Below are positions 42,586 to 51,458 of a stretch of 64,000 bases of DNA, piece after piece. The position numbers and the translations under genes were made by a program. The stretch comes from Croceimicrobium sp965656185 (GTDB taxonomy: Bacteria > Bacteroidota > Bacteroidia > Flavobacteriales > Schleiferiaceae): assembly GCA_965656185.1 (NCBI GenBank), contig CBFHJH010000006.1, positions 82,636 to 146,635 of the forward strand, read 5' to 3'. The notes beneath the pieces were generated by a model. That model did no database searches. It saw nothing but the letters and a program-made list of their open reading frames with translations, and was not told the DNA's origin. How positions within the stretch are numbered: the first letter of the stretch is position 1; every line of letters starts with the position of its first letter.

Positions 42586-42593
42586 CCGCCGTT

Positions 42594-43208
42594 ATGGAAG
42601 AAATGGAGTTAGAGATATTAAGTAAATCTACCGAGATGTTTAATCGTTATGGTCTTAGGCCGGTAACGATGGACGACATTGCTCGCGAGCTAAGTATTTC
42701 TAAGAAAACCCTTTACAAATACTTTTCCAACAAGGAGGAGCTGGTGACAAAGGCCGTGGTGCAAATGTTCGAGGGCATCCGCAGTAACATGTCGCGTTTA
42801 TTGGACTTAAAGGGTAATGCAATTGATATGCTTTTCGCGATGGACGAGGTCATTTGTACCAGTATTGAGAAACATGATCCAAGCATGCAGTTTCAATTAG
42901 ATCGCTACTATCCAGAAGTAAGCGCGATGTTAGAAACCTTGAAGAAGGAACAGGTTTTCACGATGATGACCGAAAACATTCGCCGCGGTAAAGAAGAAGG
43001 CTTGTACCGAGCTGAGCTGGACGCGGAGGTCGTAACTTTTTTGTATTACAGTCGCGCTCAATTAATGATGGAGGAGGATATGGGGCCCTTTAAAGATCGC
43101 CCGATCGAAGAAGTAATGCGAGAGATCTTGATCTATCATGTGCGTGGAATCGCCAATGCTCGAGGCTTGACCTATTTGGAAGAAAAACTGAAAACATCAA
43201 AAAAATGA
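42594..43208 (+). CDS. TetR family regulator of the RND efflux operon
   Basis: 204 residues. The N-terminal helix-turn-helix (FNRYGLRPVTMDDIARELS, then ISKKTLYKYFSNKEELV) is a standard TetR domain. The C-terminal part (about 65-204) is a helical ligand-binding domain. The start at 42594 follows the promoter box. Longer readings enter the promoter. The stop overlaps the TolC start (ATGA), so the repressor is co-transcribed with the pump it probably controls, which gives autoregulation. The ligand is unknown. Confidence 0.92.
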   Translation: MEEMELEILSKSTEMFNRYGLRPVTMDDIARELSISKKTLYKYFSNKEELVTKAVVQMFEGIRSNMSRLLDLKGNAIDMLFAMDEVICTSIEKHDPSMQFQLDRYYPEVSAMLETLKKEQVFTMMTENIRRGKEEGLYRAELDAEVVTFLYYSRAQLMMEEDMGPFKDRPIEEVMREILIYHVRGIANARGLTYLEEKLKTSKK

Positions 43209-44563
43209 ATATGAAAAAAGTGCTTTTTGCGCTCTTCTTTACGGCTACCTGTGGCCTGTCTGCCTATGGGCAGAAGGAGTCGCGAGCCTTCACTCTGGCC
43301 CAAGCGGAAGAATATGCGGCTCAGCATTCTTACACGGTTCAGGATAAGGTGCTTGATTATGAGAAGGCGCGTAAAACCATCAAAGAAACAGCGGCTTTGG
43401 GCTTCCCACAGATTTCTGGTTCTTTTGGATACAGTTATAATGCTCAAATTCCAGAACAACCTATTCCAGCCCAGTTCTTTGACCCCAATGCGCCAGAAGG
43501 AGAATTCGCTACCGTGGCATTTGGAGTAGCTCATCAAAACCAAGCTCAGGTCCAGCTAAGTCAGCTTTTACTAGACGGTTCCTATTTCGTGGCTTTGCAG
43601 GCGACCCGAGTGGTGAAGGAAACTAAAAGACTGGAAAAAGAAGAAGCAGAAATTGAAGCACGTCGCAATACGGCCCAGAGCTATTATGGCGCTTTGATCG
43701 CGATAGAAACCCAGAAAATCTTGGCCCAAAACTTAAAGACCTTGGAAGAAAACTTTCGGGAAACCAAAAAGCTTTTTGAAAATGGTTTTGTGGAAGACCA
43801 AGACGTTAGCCAATTGGAATTATTGGTTAATAACCTGCAAAACAATCTCAACAACGCGAATCGTCAGGTCAATTTGGCCATGCAGTTGTTGAAGTTTAAT
43901 ATGGGTATCGATCTGGAAGAAGAGATAATCCTTAGTAGCGACCTGGAAGATATTTTAGCTCCGGTAAAATTGGATGCTACCTTGGCTTCGGAAGATTTTG
44001 CCGTAGACCGCCACATTACCTTTAAGTCCTTGATTAGCCAAGAGCGTGGGGCGGAGCTTCAATTAGCCAACGAAAAGGCGAAGTATTATCCCACTTTAAG
44101 TGGCTTTGTAAATCACAGTCAAAGCAATTTTGCCAATGAGTTCAACGATGCCTTTAGCTTCGATACTTATTGGATACCAGGTACCACCATCGGCGCAAGC
44201 CTTAACTGGAATATATTCACCGGACTGGGTCGTCAGGCTCGCGTGCAGAAAGCCAAGATCGATCTAGAGCGCATTCAGGTTGCCAAACAGGCGACCGAAA
44301 GTCAGCTGGAGTTGCAATACCAACAGGCTCAAAGCGATTACAGTTTTGCGATGGACAACCTCAACAATCAAATGCGCAATCGCAGTTTGAGCAAGCGCAT
44401 CTTTGAGAAGACTCTTCGGAAATACGAAGAAGGTCTTAGTTCCAGCCTAGAGCTCACCCAGTCTGAGAATCAATACCTCGAGGCGGAAAGAAATTACATC
44501 AACGCATTATTAAACTTATTGAACACTAAAGAGGCCTTGGAATACGCCTTAGGTAAATATTAA
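43205..44563 (+). CDS. TolC-like outer membrane efflux protein
   Basis: 452 residues. Signal peptide 1-22 (FALFFTATCGLSAYGQ). The mature part is long alpha-helical with two OEP repeats: residues about 35-230, with ETQKILAQNLKTLEENFRETK, and about 250-450, ending in YEEGLSSSLELTQSENQYLEAERNYINAL. Barrel strands are Gly/Ser/Asn-rich (GFPQISGSFGYSYNA). Forms the outer-membrane channel of the tripartite pump encoded downstream. The start overlaps the tetR stop; a second ATG at 43211 is also possible. Confidence 0.93.
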   Translation: MNMKKVLFALFFTATCGLSAYGQKESRAFTLAQAEEYAAQHSYTVQDKVLDYEKARKTIKETAALGFPQISGSFGYSYNAQIPEQPIPAQFFDPNAPEGEFATVAFGVAHQNQAQVQLSQLLLDGSYFVALQATRVVKETKRLEKEEAEIEARRNTAQSYYGALIAIETQKILAQNLKTLEENFRETKKLFENGFVEDQDVSQLELLVNNLQNNLNNANRQVNLAMQLLKFNMGIDLEEEIILSSDLEDILAPVKLDATLASEDFAVDRHITFKSLISQERGAELQLANEKAKYYPTLSGFVNHSQSNFANEFNDAFSFDTYWIPGTTIGASLNWNIFTGLGRQARVQKAKIDLERIQVAKQATESQLELQYQQAQSDYSFAMDNLNNQMRNRSLSKRIFEKTLRKYEEGLSSSLELTQSENQYLEAERNYINALLNLLNTKEALEYALGKY

Positions 44564-44574
44564 TCGAAAACACC

Positions 44575-45711
44575 ATGAAAAAACTATCTCTAATTGCAAT
44601 CCTTGGCCTTTTGGTAGCTTGTAATCAGCAGCCAGAAGATTTGGAAGGCCTCAAGGCTAGCTTATCCGAAAAGCAGACCGAAATGGAAGCTTTGCAAGTA
44701 CAGATCGACAGTATTGAAGCAAAGATCGCGAAGCTCGACACCGCCGTGGTAGAGGAAGGGGCTAAAAAATTGGTACCGGTAAAGGTGGCCGAGTTAAGCC
44801 TGCAGCCATTTGAGCATTTTGTAAGATTATCGGCCACAGTTAGCAGTAAGGAAAACGTTCTGCTTAGCGCTGAATCGAGCGGTCGAGTGGTTTCTCTCGC
44901 CGCGAAGGAAGGAGACCGAGTGCGTAAAGGCGAAGTGATCTTACGTCTGGAAAGCGACTTTATCGAAGGCCAATTACAGGAAGCGGAAGCCGCACATAAA
45001 CTGGCTAAAACCACTTATGAGCGTCGCAGCAGATTATGGTTAGACAGCATCGGCTCTGAAATTGAATTCCTAAGCGCAGAAACCAATTATAAAGCAGCGG
45101 CTAACCGTTTAAAACAAGTAAAGGCACAATACGAGAACACTTTCGTAAAGGCACCGGTAAACGGAACAGTAGACCTAATTGCCGTTAACGAAGGGGAGTT
45201 TGTGGCGCCAGGAACACCGGTAGCGCGCGTGGTAGACCTATCAAGCTTAGAATTGGAAACAGATTTATCCGAAAGCTATTTGAAGGCGGTAAAAGTGGGA
45301 GATCCCGTTCAGGTAAATATTCCCGCTTTGAATTTGTCCCAAGAAGAAAAGGTGATTTTCACCAGTCAGTACATCAATCCAGAAAACCGCAGCTTTACCA
45401 TTAAGGTGGGCTTAAATAATCGCAATGCTTTGATTAAGCCAAATTTATTGGCCGAAATCCTTTTGCGCGACTACCGCAATGAGGAGGCAATCGTAGTGCC
45501 TTCCATGGCGATTCAAAAAGACCTGAATGGCGACTATGTTTACCTCAGCAAGGGAACTGCCGAAGGCGATAAAGTGTTTAAAACATACATCAAAAGGGGC
45601 AAATCCTTCGGCGAGCAAACAGAAATCACCGAAGGCCTGAAGCCGGGCGACAAGGTTATTACCGCTGGTTATAATGAAGTAAATGACGGTCTTTTAGTAG
45701 ACCTTCAATAA
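44575..45711 (+). CDS. RND membrane fusion protein (lipoprotein adaptor)
   Basis: 378 residues, periplasmic adaptor. Lipoprotein signal with Cys16 (LLVACNQQ). A short N-terminal coiled coil (LKASLSEKQTEMEALQVQID) precedes the lipoyl half-motif (LLSAESSGRVVSLAAKEGDRVRKGE), an alpha hairpin with YERRSRLW, the second lipoyl half (VKAPVNGTVDLIAVNEGEFV) and beta-barrel/membrane-proximal domains. The extra coiled coil before the lipoyl domain is a feature of several Bacteroidota adaptors. It lies 11 bases after tolC and 9 before the pump. Confidence 0.94.
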   Translation: MKKLSLIAILGLLVACNQQPEDLEGLKASLSEKQTEMEALQVQIDSIEAKIAKLDTAVVEEGAKKLVPVKVAELSLQPFEHFVRLSATVSSKENVLLSAESSGRVVSLAAKEGDRVRKGEVILRLESDFIEGQLQEAEAAHKLAKTTYERRSRLWLDSIGSEIEFLSAETNYKAAANRLKQVKAQYENTFVKAPVNGTVDLIAVNEGEFVAPGTPVARVVDLSSLELETDLSESYLKAVKVGDPVQVNIPALNLSQEEKVIFTSQYINPENRSFTIKVGLNNRNALIKPNLLAEILLRDYRNEEAIVVPSMAIQKDLNGDYVYLSKGTAEGDKVFKTYIKRGKSFGEQTEITEGLKPGDKVITAGYNEVNDGLLVDLQ

Positions 45712-45720
45712 AATATTAGA

Positions 45721-48700
45721 ATGGCAACAAAGACCAATCGTAATTTTAAGCTGAGCACATTAGCGCTGAACAACAGCATTAGTGTTTTCATACTCTCGGC
45801 GCTATTGGTACTGTTTGGAATCTACTCCTACATTACCATGCCAAAGGAATCATTTCCAGAGATCGTATTTCCGCTCATATATGTGCAAACCCCTTATCCA
45901 GGGAACGCACCGGGGGATATCGAAAACCTAATAACCCGGCCCTTAGAGAAGGAGATCAAGTCGGTTGATGGTATCAAGGAGATGAACTCTCAATCTGTTC
46001 AGGATGTGAGTATCATTAATGTGGAGTTTAACATTGATGTAGATACGGAAAAAGCCTTACAGGATGTTAAGGATGCCGTGGATCGGGCAAAGAGCGAACT
46101 GCCTAATGATTTGGATCAAGATCCGGTGGTATTAGACATCGACTTAAGTCGGGTGCCTATCCTTAACATTAACCTTTCGGGTGAATATGCGATCGACGAC
46201 TTAGTTGATTACGCTGAAATTTTGCAAGATGAAATCGAAGAGTTAAGTGAGATCTCGGAAGCGACCATTACCGGCGACAAGGAGAAAGAAGTGCAGATCA
46301 ATGTAGATCTTCCCAAACTTCAAGCAAATCAGCTCAGTTTTAACGACATCCAGAATGCCCTAGCCTCGGAGAATGTGAATATCGGGGCAGGCGACATCCT
46401 TCTAGGCTCTACCCGACGTAGTATTCGTACCGATGCGGAGTTTAACTCCATGGAAGAGATCCGCAACGTGATCGTGAAGCATGAAAACGGAAACATCGTT
46501 TATCTGAAAGATGTAGCAGAGGTTCTCTTTACTTACAAAGAGGTAGAAAGCTTTGCACGACTGGACGGTGAATCGGTAGTTTCACTGAATGTGATCAAAA
46601 AAGGAGGCGAGAATTTACTGGATGCCACCGATAAGATTCGCGCTATCATAAAGAGCGCGAAAAAGAACGACTTACCGAAGGATTTACGGATCACCATTAC
46701 CAATGACCAAAGCAAGCAAACACGAAACCAAATTGCTAACCTCGAGAACAGTATAATCTCCGGGGTTATCTTGGTGACCTTGACTTTGCTGTTTTTCCTC
46801 GGATTGCGTAATGCAACATTTGTAGGGCTGAGTATTCCCTTTTCGATGTTCATTAGCTTCTTAACTTTAAGTGCGCTAGGGGTTACTTTAAACTTCATTG
46901 TTTTATTCTCTTTGATTCTTGCTTTGGGAATGTTGGTGGATAACGCGATCGTAACCATCGAAAACATCTACCGGCTTTACGCAGAAGAAGGCCTCAGTGC
47001 TTTTGAGGCTTCCCGCCAAGGTGTAGGGGAAATTGCCGTTCCGATTATTAGTTCTACCGCCACTACTTTAGCTGCTTTCTTCCCCCTGCTCTTCTGGGAT
47101 AGTATCATCGGAGAGTTTATGGGTTATTTGCCGCGAACCTTGATCATTGTACTGGGCTCCTCTCTTTTTGTAGCCTTAGTGATCAACCCAGTAATTGCAG
47201 CGAGCTTTATTAAAAAGCAAGATTTTGAGGCGGATAAGAATCACCGCAGGGCATTAACATGGTTCTTGGTGTTCCTAGTGCTTGGTATCCTGCTACATTT
47301 GGCGCAAGCGACCATTACGGCCAATCTATTCTTGGCTATTGCCGGAGGCGTTCTAGCCTTTACCTACGTGCTTAACCCAATGTCGGCTTGGTTCCAAAAA
47401 ATTCTGCTCCCTCGTTTAGAGCGAATTTATGCGCGGAGCCTCAGCTATTCCTTAAGTAAATGGCGCCCGGCAGTAATTGTAGTGGGCACTGTTTTCTTAA
47501 TGGTATTTAGCGTAGCATTTTACTTTGGCTCCAATCCCAAATTGGTAGATTTTCCGGTTAACGAGCCTAATTATATAAACGTATTCGTAGAAGTTCCTTT
47601 GGGTACGGATGTTTTGTCTACCGATGAAACGGCTCGTGAAGTGGAAGACCGCTTGGTTGAAGTGCTGGAGCCATATGATGAATTAGTAGAAAGTATCGTA
47701 ACCAATGTAGGGGCCGAAACCTCCAGTCAGAACGACTTTGCGGCTGGCGGGCAAAGTACCCCAAATAAGGCGCGGATTACCGTTTCTTTTGTGGAGTACG
47801 AAGATCGCGGCGGAGTGCGCACCACGGATATTCAACGTGAGGTTACGGAAGAACTGGTGAATTGGTTACCAGGAGTTACCATTAGCGTAGAAAAGGAACA
47901 GAATGGGCCACCTACTGGTCGAGATATCAATATGGAGATCACTGGCAACGAGTTCGAAGACTTAATTGCCATCGCCAATGATGTAAAACGTACAGTAGAA
48001 GCCGAGCAGATTCCAGGAATTGAGGGCTTACAGGTCGACCTGGAAACCAATAAGCCTGAAATGCTAGTTCGCATTAATCGCGAAAGAGCACGTCGTTTAG
48101 GAGTGAGCACCCAACAGATCGCCTTGGTATTGCGTACCGCACTTTACGGTAGTGAGGCAAGCAAATACAAAGAGGGCGAGGATGATTATCCGATCGAAAT
48201 CCGACTTAAGAAGGAGTACCGTTACGACGTGGCCAGCCTGATGAACCAACTGGTTACTTTCCGTTCTCAAGCCTCGGGAAGAATCGTCCAGGTGCCCATC
48301 TCGGCGGTAGCTAGTTATGAGTTCGTAACCTCATATAACTCTATTAAACGTAAGGATTCGGAACGATTGATCACCTTGTACTCGAATGTGGTGGAAGGCT
48401 TTAACCCTACCGAGGTTAATAATGCCATCAAGGAATCTTTGAAAAATTATAAGATGCCTGATGCGTACACCTTGAAATTTACCGGAGCGCAGCAGGAACA
48501 AGCCGAGAGCTTTGCCTTTTTAACAACGGCCTTGCTTATAGCGGTTTCCCTCATTGCCATTATTCTGGTTTCTCAGTTCAACTCGGCCTTAAAGCCCTTT
48601 ATCATTATTCTTACCGTACTCTTTAGTACCATCGGAGTATTCTTGGGCTTGGGTATTTTCCAAATGGAATTTGTGGTGATCATGACCGGTATTGGTATCG

Positions 48701-49128
48701 TTTCCTTAGCGGGAATCGTGGTGAATAACGGTATCGTATTGATCGACTTTATTGAATTGAGCCGACAACGGATGAAGGAAGAGCTAGGCATGCAACGCGA
48801 AGATGAACTGGAAGATGCCAAACTGGTGGAAGCCATTGAAATGGGCGGACAAACTCGCTTGCGTCCGGTGCTGCTTACCGCAATCACCACGGTACTTGGA
48901 CTTCTGCCCTTGGCAGTTGGATTGAATATCGACTTCATTGGCCTACTAGATGGTCGCGGAGCGAATATTTATTTCGGTGGGGATAACGCCATTTTCTGGA
49001 GCCCAATGGCCTGGACCGTGATCTTTGGTCTAGTATTTGCTACTTTCTTAACTCTAATCGTAGTGCCAGTGCTTTACTTACTACTAGAACGACTAAATCG
49101 CTGGTTAAAATCTCTGGTACGCGGTTAA
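45721..49128 (+). CDS. RND efflux pump, HAE1 family inner membrane transporter
   Basis: 1135 residues, proton-driven exporter. Twelve membrane segments: one near 20-40, a block of five near 340-490, one in the middle and a block near 935-1130. The PKESFPEIVFP start and the TM4 relay GMLVDNAIVTIENIYRL with its Asp are visible. There is an extra pair of hydrophobic segments near 510-560 (TWFLVFLVLGILLHL, TANLFLAIAGGVLAF), more than in AcrB, which may explain the greater length. Porter domains include PPTGRDINMEITG. Drug or lipid export is plausible, not shown. A terminator follows. Confidence 0.95.
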   Translation: MATKTNRNFKLSTLALNNSISVFILSALLVLFGIYSYITMPKESFPEIVFPLIYVQTPYPGNAPGDIENLITRPLEKEIKSVDGIKEMNSQSVQDVSIINVEFNIDVDTEKALQDVKDAVDRAKSELPNDLDQDPVVLDIDLSRVPILNINLSGEYAIDDLVDYAEILQDEIEELSEISEATITGDKEKEVQINVDLPKLQANQLSFNDIQNALASENVNIGAGDILLGSTRRSIRTDAEFNSMEEIRNVIVKHENGNIVYLKDVAEVLFTYKEVESFARLDGESVVSLNVIKKGGENLLDATDKIRAIIKSAKKNDLPKDLRITITNDQSKQTRNQIANLENSIISGVILVTLTLLFFLGLRNATFVGLSIPFSMFISFLTLSALGVTLNFIVLFSLILALGMLVDNAIVTIENIYRLYAEEGLSAFEASRQGVGEIAVPIISSTATTLAAFFPLLFWDSIIGEFMGYLPRTLIIVLGSSLFVALVINPVIAASFIKKQDFEADKNHRRALTWFLVFLVLGILLHLAQATITANLFLAIAGGVLAFTYVLNPMSAWFQKILLPRLERIYARSLSYSLSKWRPAVIVVGTVFLMVFSVAFYFGSNPKLVDFPVNEPNYINVFVEVPLGTDVLSTDETAREVEDRLVEVLEPYDELVESIVTNVGAETSSQNDFAAGGQSTPNKARITVSFVEYEDRGGVRTTDIQREVTEELVNWLPGVTISVEKEQNGPPTGRDINMEITGNEFEDLIAIANDVKRTVEAEQIPGIEGLQVDLETNKPEMLVRINRERARRLGVSTQQIALVLRTALYGSEASKYKEGEDDYPIEIRLKKEYRYDVASLMNQLVTFRSQASGRIVQVPISAVASYEFVTSYNSIKRKDSERLITLYSNVVEGFNPTEVNNAIKESLKNYKMPDAYTLKFTGAQQEQAESFAFLTTALLIAVSLIAIILVSQFNSALKPFIIILTVLFSTIGVFLGLGIFQMEFVVIMTGIGIVSLAGIVVNNGIVLIDFIELSRQRMKEELGMQREDELEDAKLVEAIEMGGQTRLRPVLLTAITTVLGLLPLAVGLNIDFIGLLDGRGANIYFGGDNAIFWSPMAWTVIFGLVFATFLTLIVVPVLYLLLERLNRWLKSLVRG

Positions 49129-49160
49129 TCTCATATTAAAGGTTTGGTTAATTGGTTGAC

Positions 49161-49192
49161 AAAGACCCCGGTAGATTCTGCCGGGGTCTTTT
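49161..49192 (+). terminator. Intrinsic terminator of the efflux operon
   Basis: Perfect 11-bp stem AAAGACCCCGG/CCGGGGTCTTT with a 9-base loop and a short T-run. Confidence 0.92.
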
Positions 49193-49214
49193 GTTGCTAT
49201 CCTGGCTATAAGCG

Positions 49215-49222
49215 TATTTTTG
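49215..49222 (+). promoter_or_regulatory. -7 box TATTTTTG for dxs
   Basis: Exact TAnnTTTG ending four bases before the dxs ATG. The expected transcription start falls on the start codon, so the mRNA would be leaderless. Confidence 0.5.
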
Positions 49223-49226
49223 CCTT

Positions 49227-50873
49227 ATGAGCTACCCATTGCTTTCCAAGATCTCGCACCCGGAAGATTTTCGAAACTTCCCCCTAGGTGATTTAAGGCT
49301 ACTGGCCGATGAGCTGCGTTTATTCATCCAGAATGAAACGGCCGAGAAAGCGGCGCATATAAAATCGAGTTTGGGTGTGGTGGAGCTTAGTTTGGCCTTG
49401 CATTATTATTTCGACACCCCGAGGGATGTTTTAATTTGGGATGTTGGTCATCAGGCCTATGCTCATAAGGTGATTACCGACCGAAAAGATCGCTTTGCTA
49501 GCAATCGCAAAAAAGGCGGTATAGCCGGGTTTACGCGCCGGAGCGAAAGTGAATTTGACCCCTTTGGAGCCGGTCATTCTTCGACTTCGATCTCTGCTTT
49601 GGCCGGCTTTTGCCAGGCCGATCGTTTAAGCGGTGAAGTAAGGCAAAGAATAGCAGTAATTGGAGATGGGTCAATAACTGGAGGAATGGCCTTTGAAGGG
49701 CTCAATTATATCGGCGAGCAAGCGTATGACGCTTGGGTCATTCTTAATGATAATCGCTCCAGCATCGATCCTAATGTGGGAGCCCTTAATGCCTTTAACT
49801 CCTATGCCGATTGGGCGCGTTCCTTAGGCTTCTCGGTTCTGGAAGTAGAACATGGAAATGATCTGGCTGCCCTCCTCCAAGGCTTTCAGACCTTAGCCAA
49901 GCAAAGCGGGCCAAAGTTTTTAATCGTTCGTACCCAAAAGGCCTTGGGTTACCAAAAGCCGGCATCTAAGGCTAAGACCGAGGCTACTTTTCAGTCTGCC
50001 TTATTCAAGAAGCTTCAAGAGCTGATGGAAGCTAATGAGAAGATCGTAGTAATTAGCCCCGCTATGCTGGCCGGGGCAGGCCTTAATGACCTAAGAGAAC
50101 GATTTCCAGAGCGGGTTTTAGACGTAGGTATAGCTGAGCAACACGCGGTTACTATGGCGGCGGGTATGGCCATTGCCGGTTATCGCCCCATCGTGCATTT
50201 GTACAGCACTTTTGCTCAAAGAGCGGTGGACCAAATTATTCACGATGTAGCCTTGCAAAATTTGGCCATTACCTTTCTTATCGATCGAGCTGGCTTAGTC
50301 GGGGCCGATGGACCAACGCATCACGGTAATTTCGATCAAGCCTTAATGAGCTCGGTGCCAAATCTGCGCATTGGAGCTGCTGCCGATGGAAACGCTTTAT
50401 GTGAGATCTTACAGTGGTCTTTAAGCCAAAGCCAGGATTCGATTTGGATTCGCTATGCGAAGGAGCCATTCCCCAGTGCTAGCAAATGGCGTTCTTATCG
50501 TCCGCATTGGTGGCATGAGCAAGGACGAAAAAAGGTAATCCTTTCTTATGGGGCCATGTCCCATCCGGCGCAAGCTGCCGCAGAAAGTTCAGACTGGTCT
50601 CATTTACACGTTCCTATCTACAAGCCATTTCCAGAGGGTGATCTATCAGAACAATTGAAAACCTGTGAAGCGCTAATTTGCGTTGATGAAAACCCCTTTG
50701 AGGCTTCCTTGGGCGCCCGTATGAAAGCAATGAAATCTAAAGGCATGATCGACGCTAGAGTGATGAGCCTGCATTTGCCAGACCAGTTCATTCCTCATGC
50801 CGATCGATCGGTCTTGCTGCAAGATTACGGATTGAGCAAAGAAGGGATCTTAGCAAAGGCTCAGGAGTTTTGA
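49227..50873 (+). CDS. dxs: 1-deoxy-D-xylulose-5-phosphate synthase
   Basis: First step of the MEP isoprenoid pathway: pyruvate plus glyceraldehyde 3-phosphate to DXP, using ThDP. 548 residues, about 70 fewer than E. coli Dxs. Key parts remain: WDVGHQAYAHK, the ThDP/Mg motif GDGSITGGMAFEGLN ending in ILNDN, the Pyr-domain Glu region GIAEQHAVTMAAGMA and DRAGLVGADGPTHHGNFD. The lost length is in the linker after residue 215. DXP also feeds vitamin B6 synthesis, for which pdxA lies at 55642. Its 3' end overlaps ribE, convergent, by 13 bases. Confidence 0.94.
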   Translation: MSYPLLSKISHPEDFRNFPLGDLRLLADELRLFIQNETAEKAAHIKSSLGVVELSLALHYYFDTPRDVLIWDVGHQAYAHKVITDRKDRFASNRKKGGIAGFTRRSESEFDPFGAGHSSTSISALAGFCQADRLSGEVRQRIAVIGDGSITGGMAFEGLNYIGEQAYDAWVILNDNRSSIDPNVGALNAFNSYADWARSLGFSVLEVEHGNDLAALLQGFQTLAKQSGPKFLIVRTQKALGYQKPASKAKTEATFQSALFKKLQELMEANEKIVVISPAMLAGAGLNDLRERFPERVLDVGIAEQHAVTMAAGMAIAGYRPIVHLYSTFAQRAVDQIIHDVALQNLAITFLIDRAGLVGADGPTHHGNFDQALMSSVPNLRIGAAADGNALCEILQWSLSQSQDSIWIRYAKEPFPSASKWRSYRPHWWHEQGRKKVILSYGAMSHPAQAAAESSDWSHLHVPIYKPFPEGDLSEQLKTCEALICVDENPFEASLGARMKAMKSKGMIDARVMSLHLPDQFIPHADRSVLLQDYGLSKEGILAKAQEF

Positions 50874-51454
50874 GCCTCTATCATTCGGGCCACGTATTTA
50901 CCAACTATATCGAATTCTAAATTGACTTTTGAGCCAACTTCGAACTGATGAAAATTGGTGTGCTCATGCGTGTAGGGAATAATGGCTACGGAAAAACGAT
51001 TCTTTTCTGAGTGGACCACGGTTAGACTTACTCCATTTACGGTAATCGAGCCTTTAGAAACCGTAATATGCTCGGTGTTTTCGGGATAATGAAAGAAATA
51101 CTCCCAGCTGCCATCCCTTTCGATGATCTCATCGCACTCCCCAACGGTATCTACGTGGCCTTGTACGATATGTCCATCGAAACGTCCATTGGCCGGCATA
51201 CAACGCTCTAGATTAACCTTTTCCCCGATTTCGATAAGACCTAAATTACTACGTTGAAGCGTTTCTTCGATCGCGGTTACGGTGTATTGCTCACCTTCGA
51301 TCTCAACTACTGTAAGACAAACGCCATTATGCGCTAAACTTTGGTCTATCTTTAATTCGGAGCTGAAGTCACATTTAAATTTAAGGTGAAGATTAGTGCC
51401 CTCGGCTTCCTTAGATTTAAGCTGACCAAGGCTCTCAATGATTCCAGTAAACAT
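50861..51454 (-). CDS. ribE: Riboflavin synthase, alpha chain
   Basis: Dismutates two 6,7-dimethyl-8-ribityllumazine to riboflavin. 197 residues, the normal size. Two lumazine-binding barrels in tandem: MFTGIIESLGQL with GVCLTVVEI, and HIVQGHVDTVG with GSITVNGVSLTVV. The C-terminal helix (VGKYVARMIEAQ) forms the trimer contact. It starts four bases after the stop of the large CHU_C gene, so it probably shares that transcript. No FMN riboswitch is seen upstream. Confidence 0.95.
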   Translation of the reverse strand: MFTGIIESLGQLKSKEAEGTNLHLKFKCDFSSELKIDQSLAHNGVCLTVVEIEGEQYTVTAIEETLQRSNLGLIEIGEKVNLERCMPANGRFDGHIVQGHVDTVGECDEIIERDGSWEYFFHYPENTEHITVSKGSITVNGVSLTVVHSEKNRFSVAIIPYTHEHTNFHQFEVGSKVNLEFDIVGKYVARMIEAQNS

Positions 51455-51458
51455 TCAA

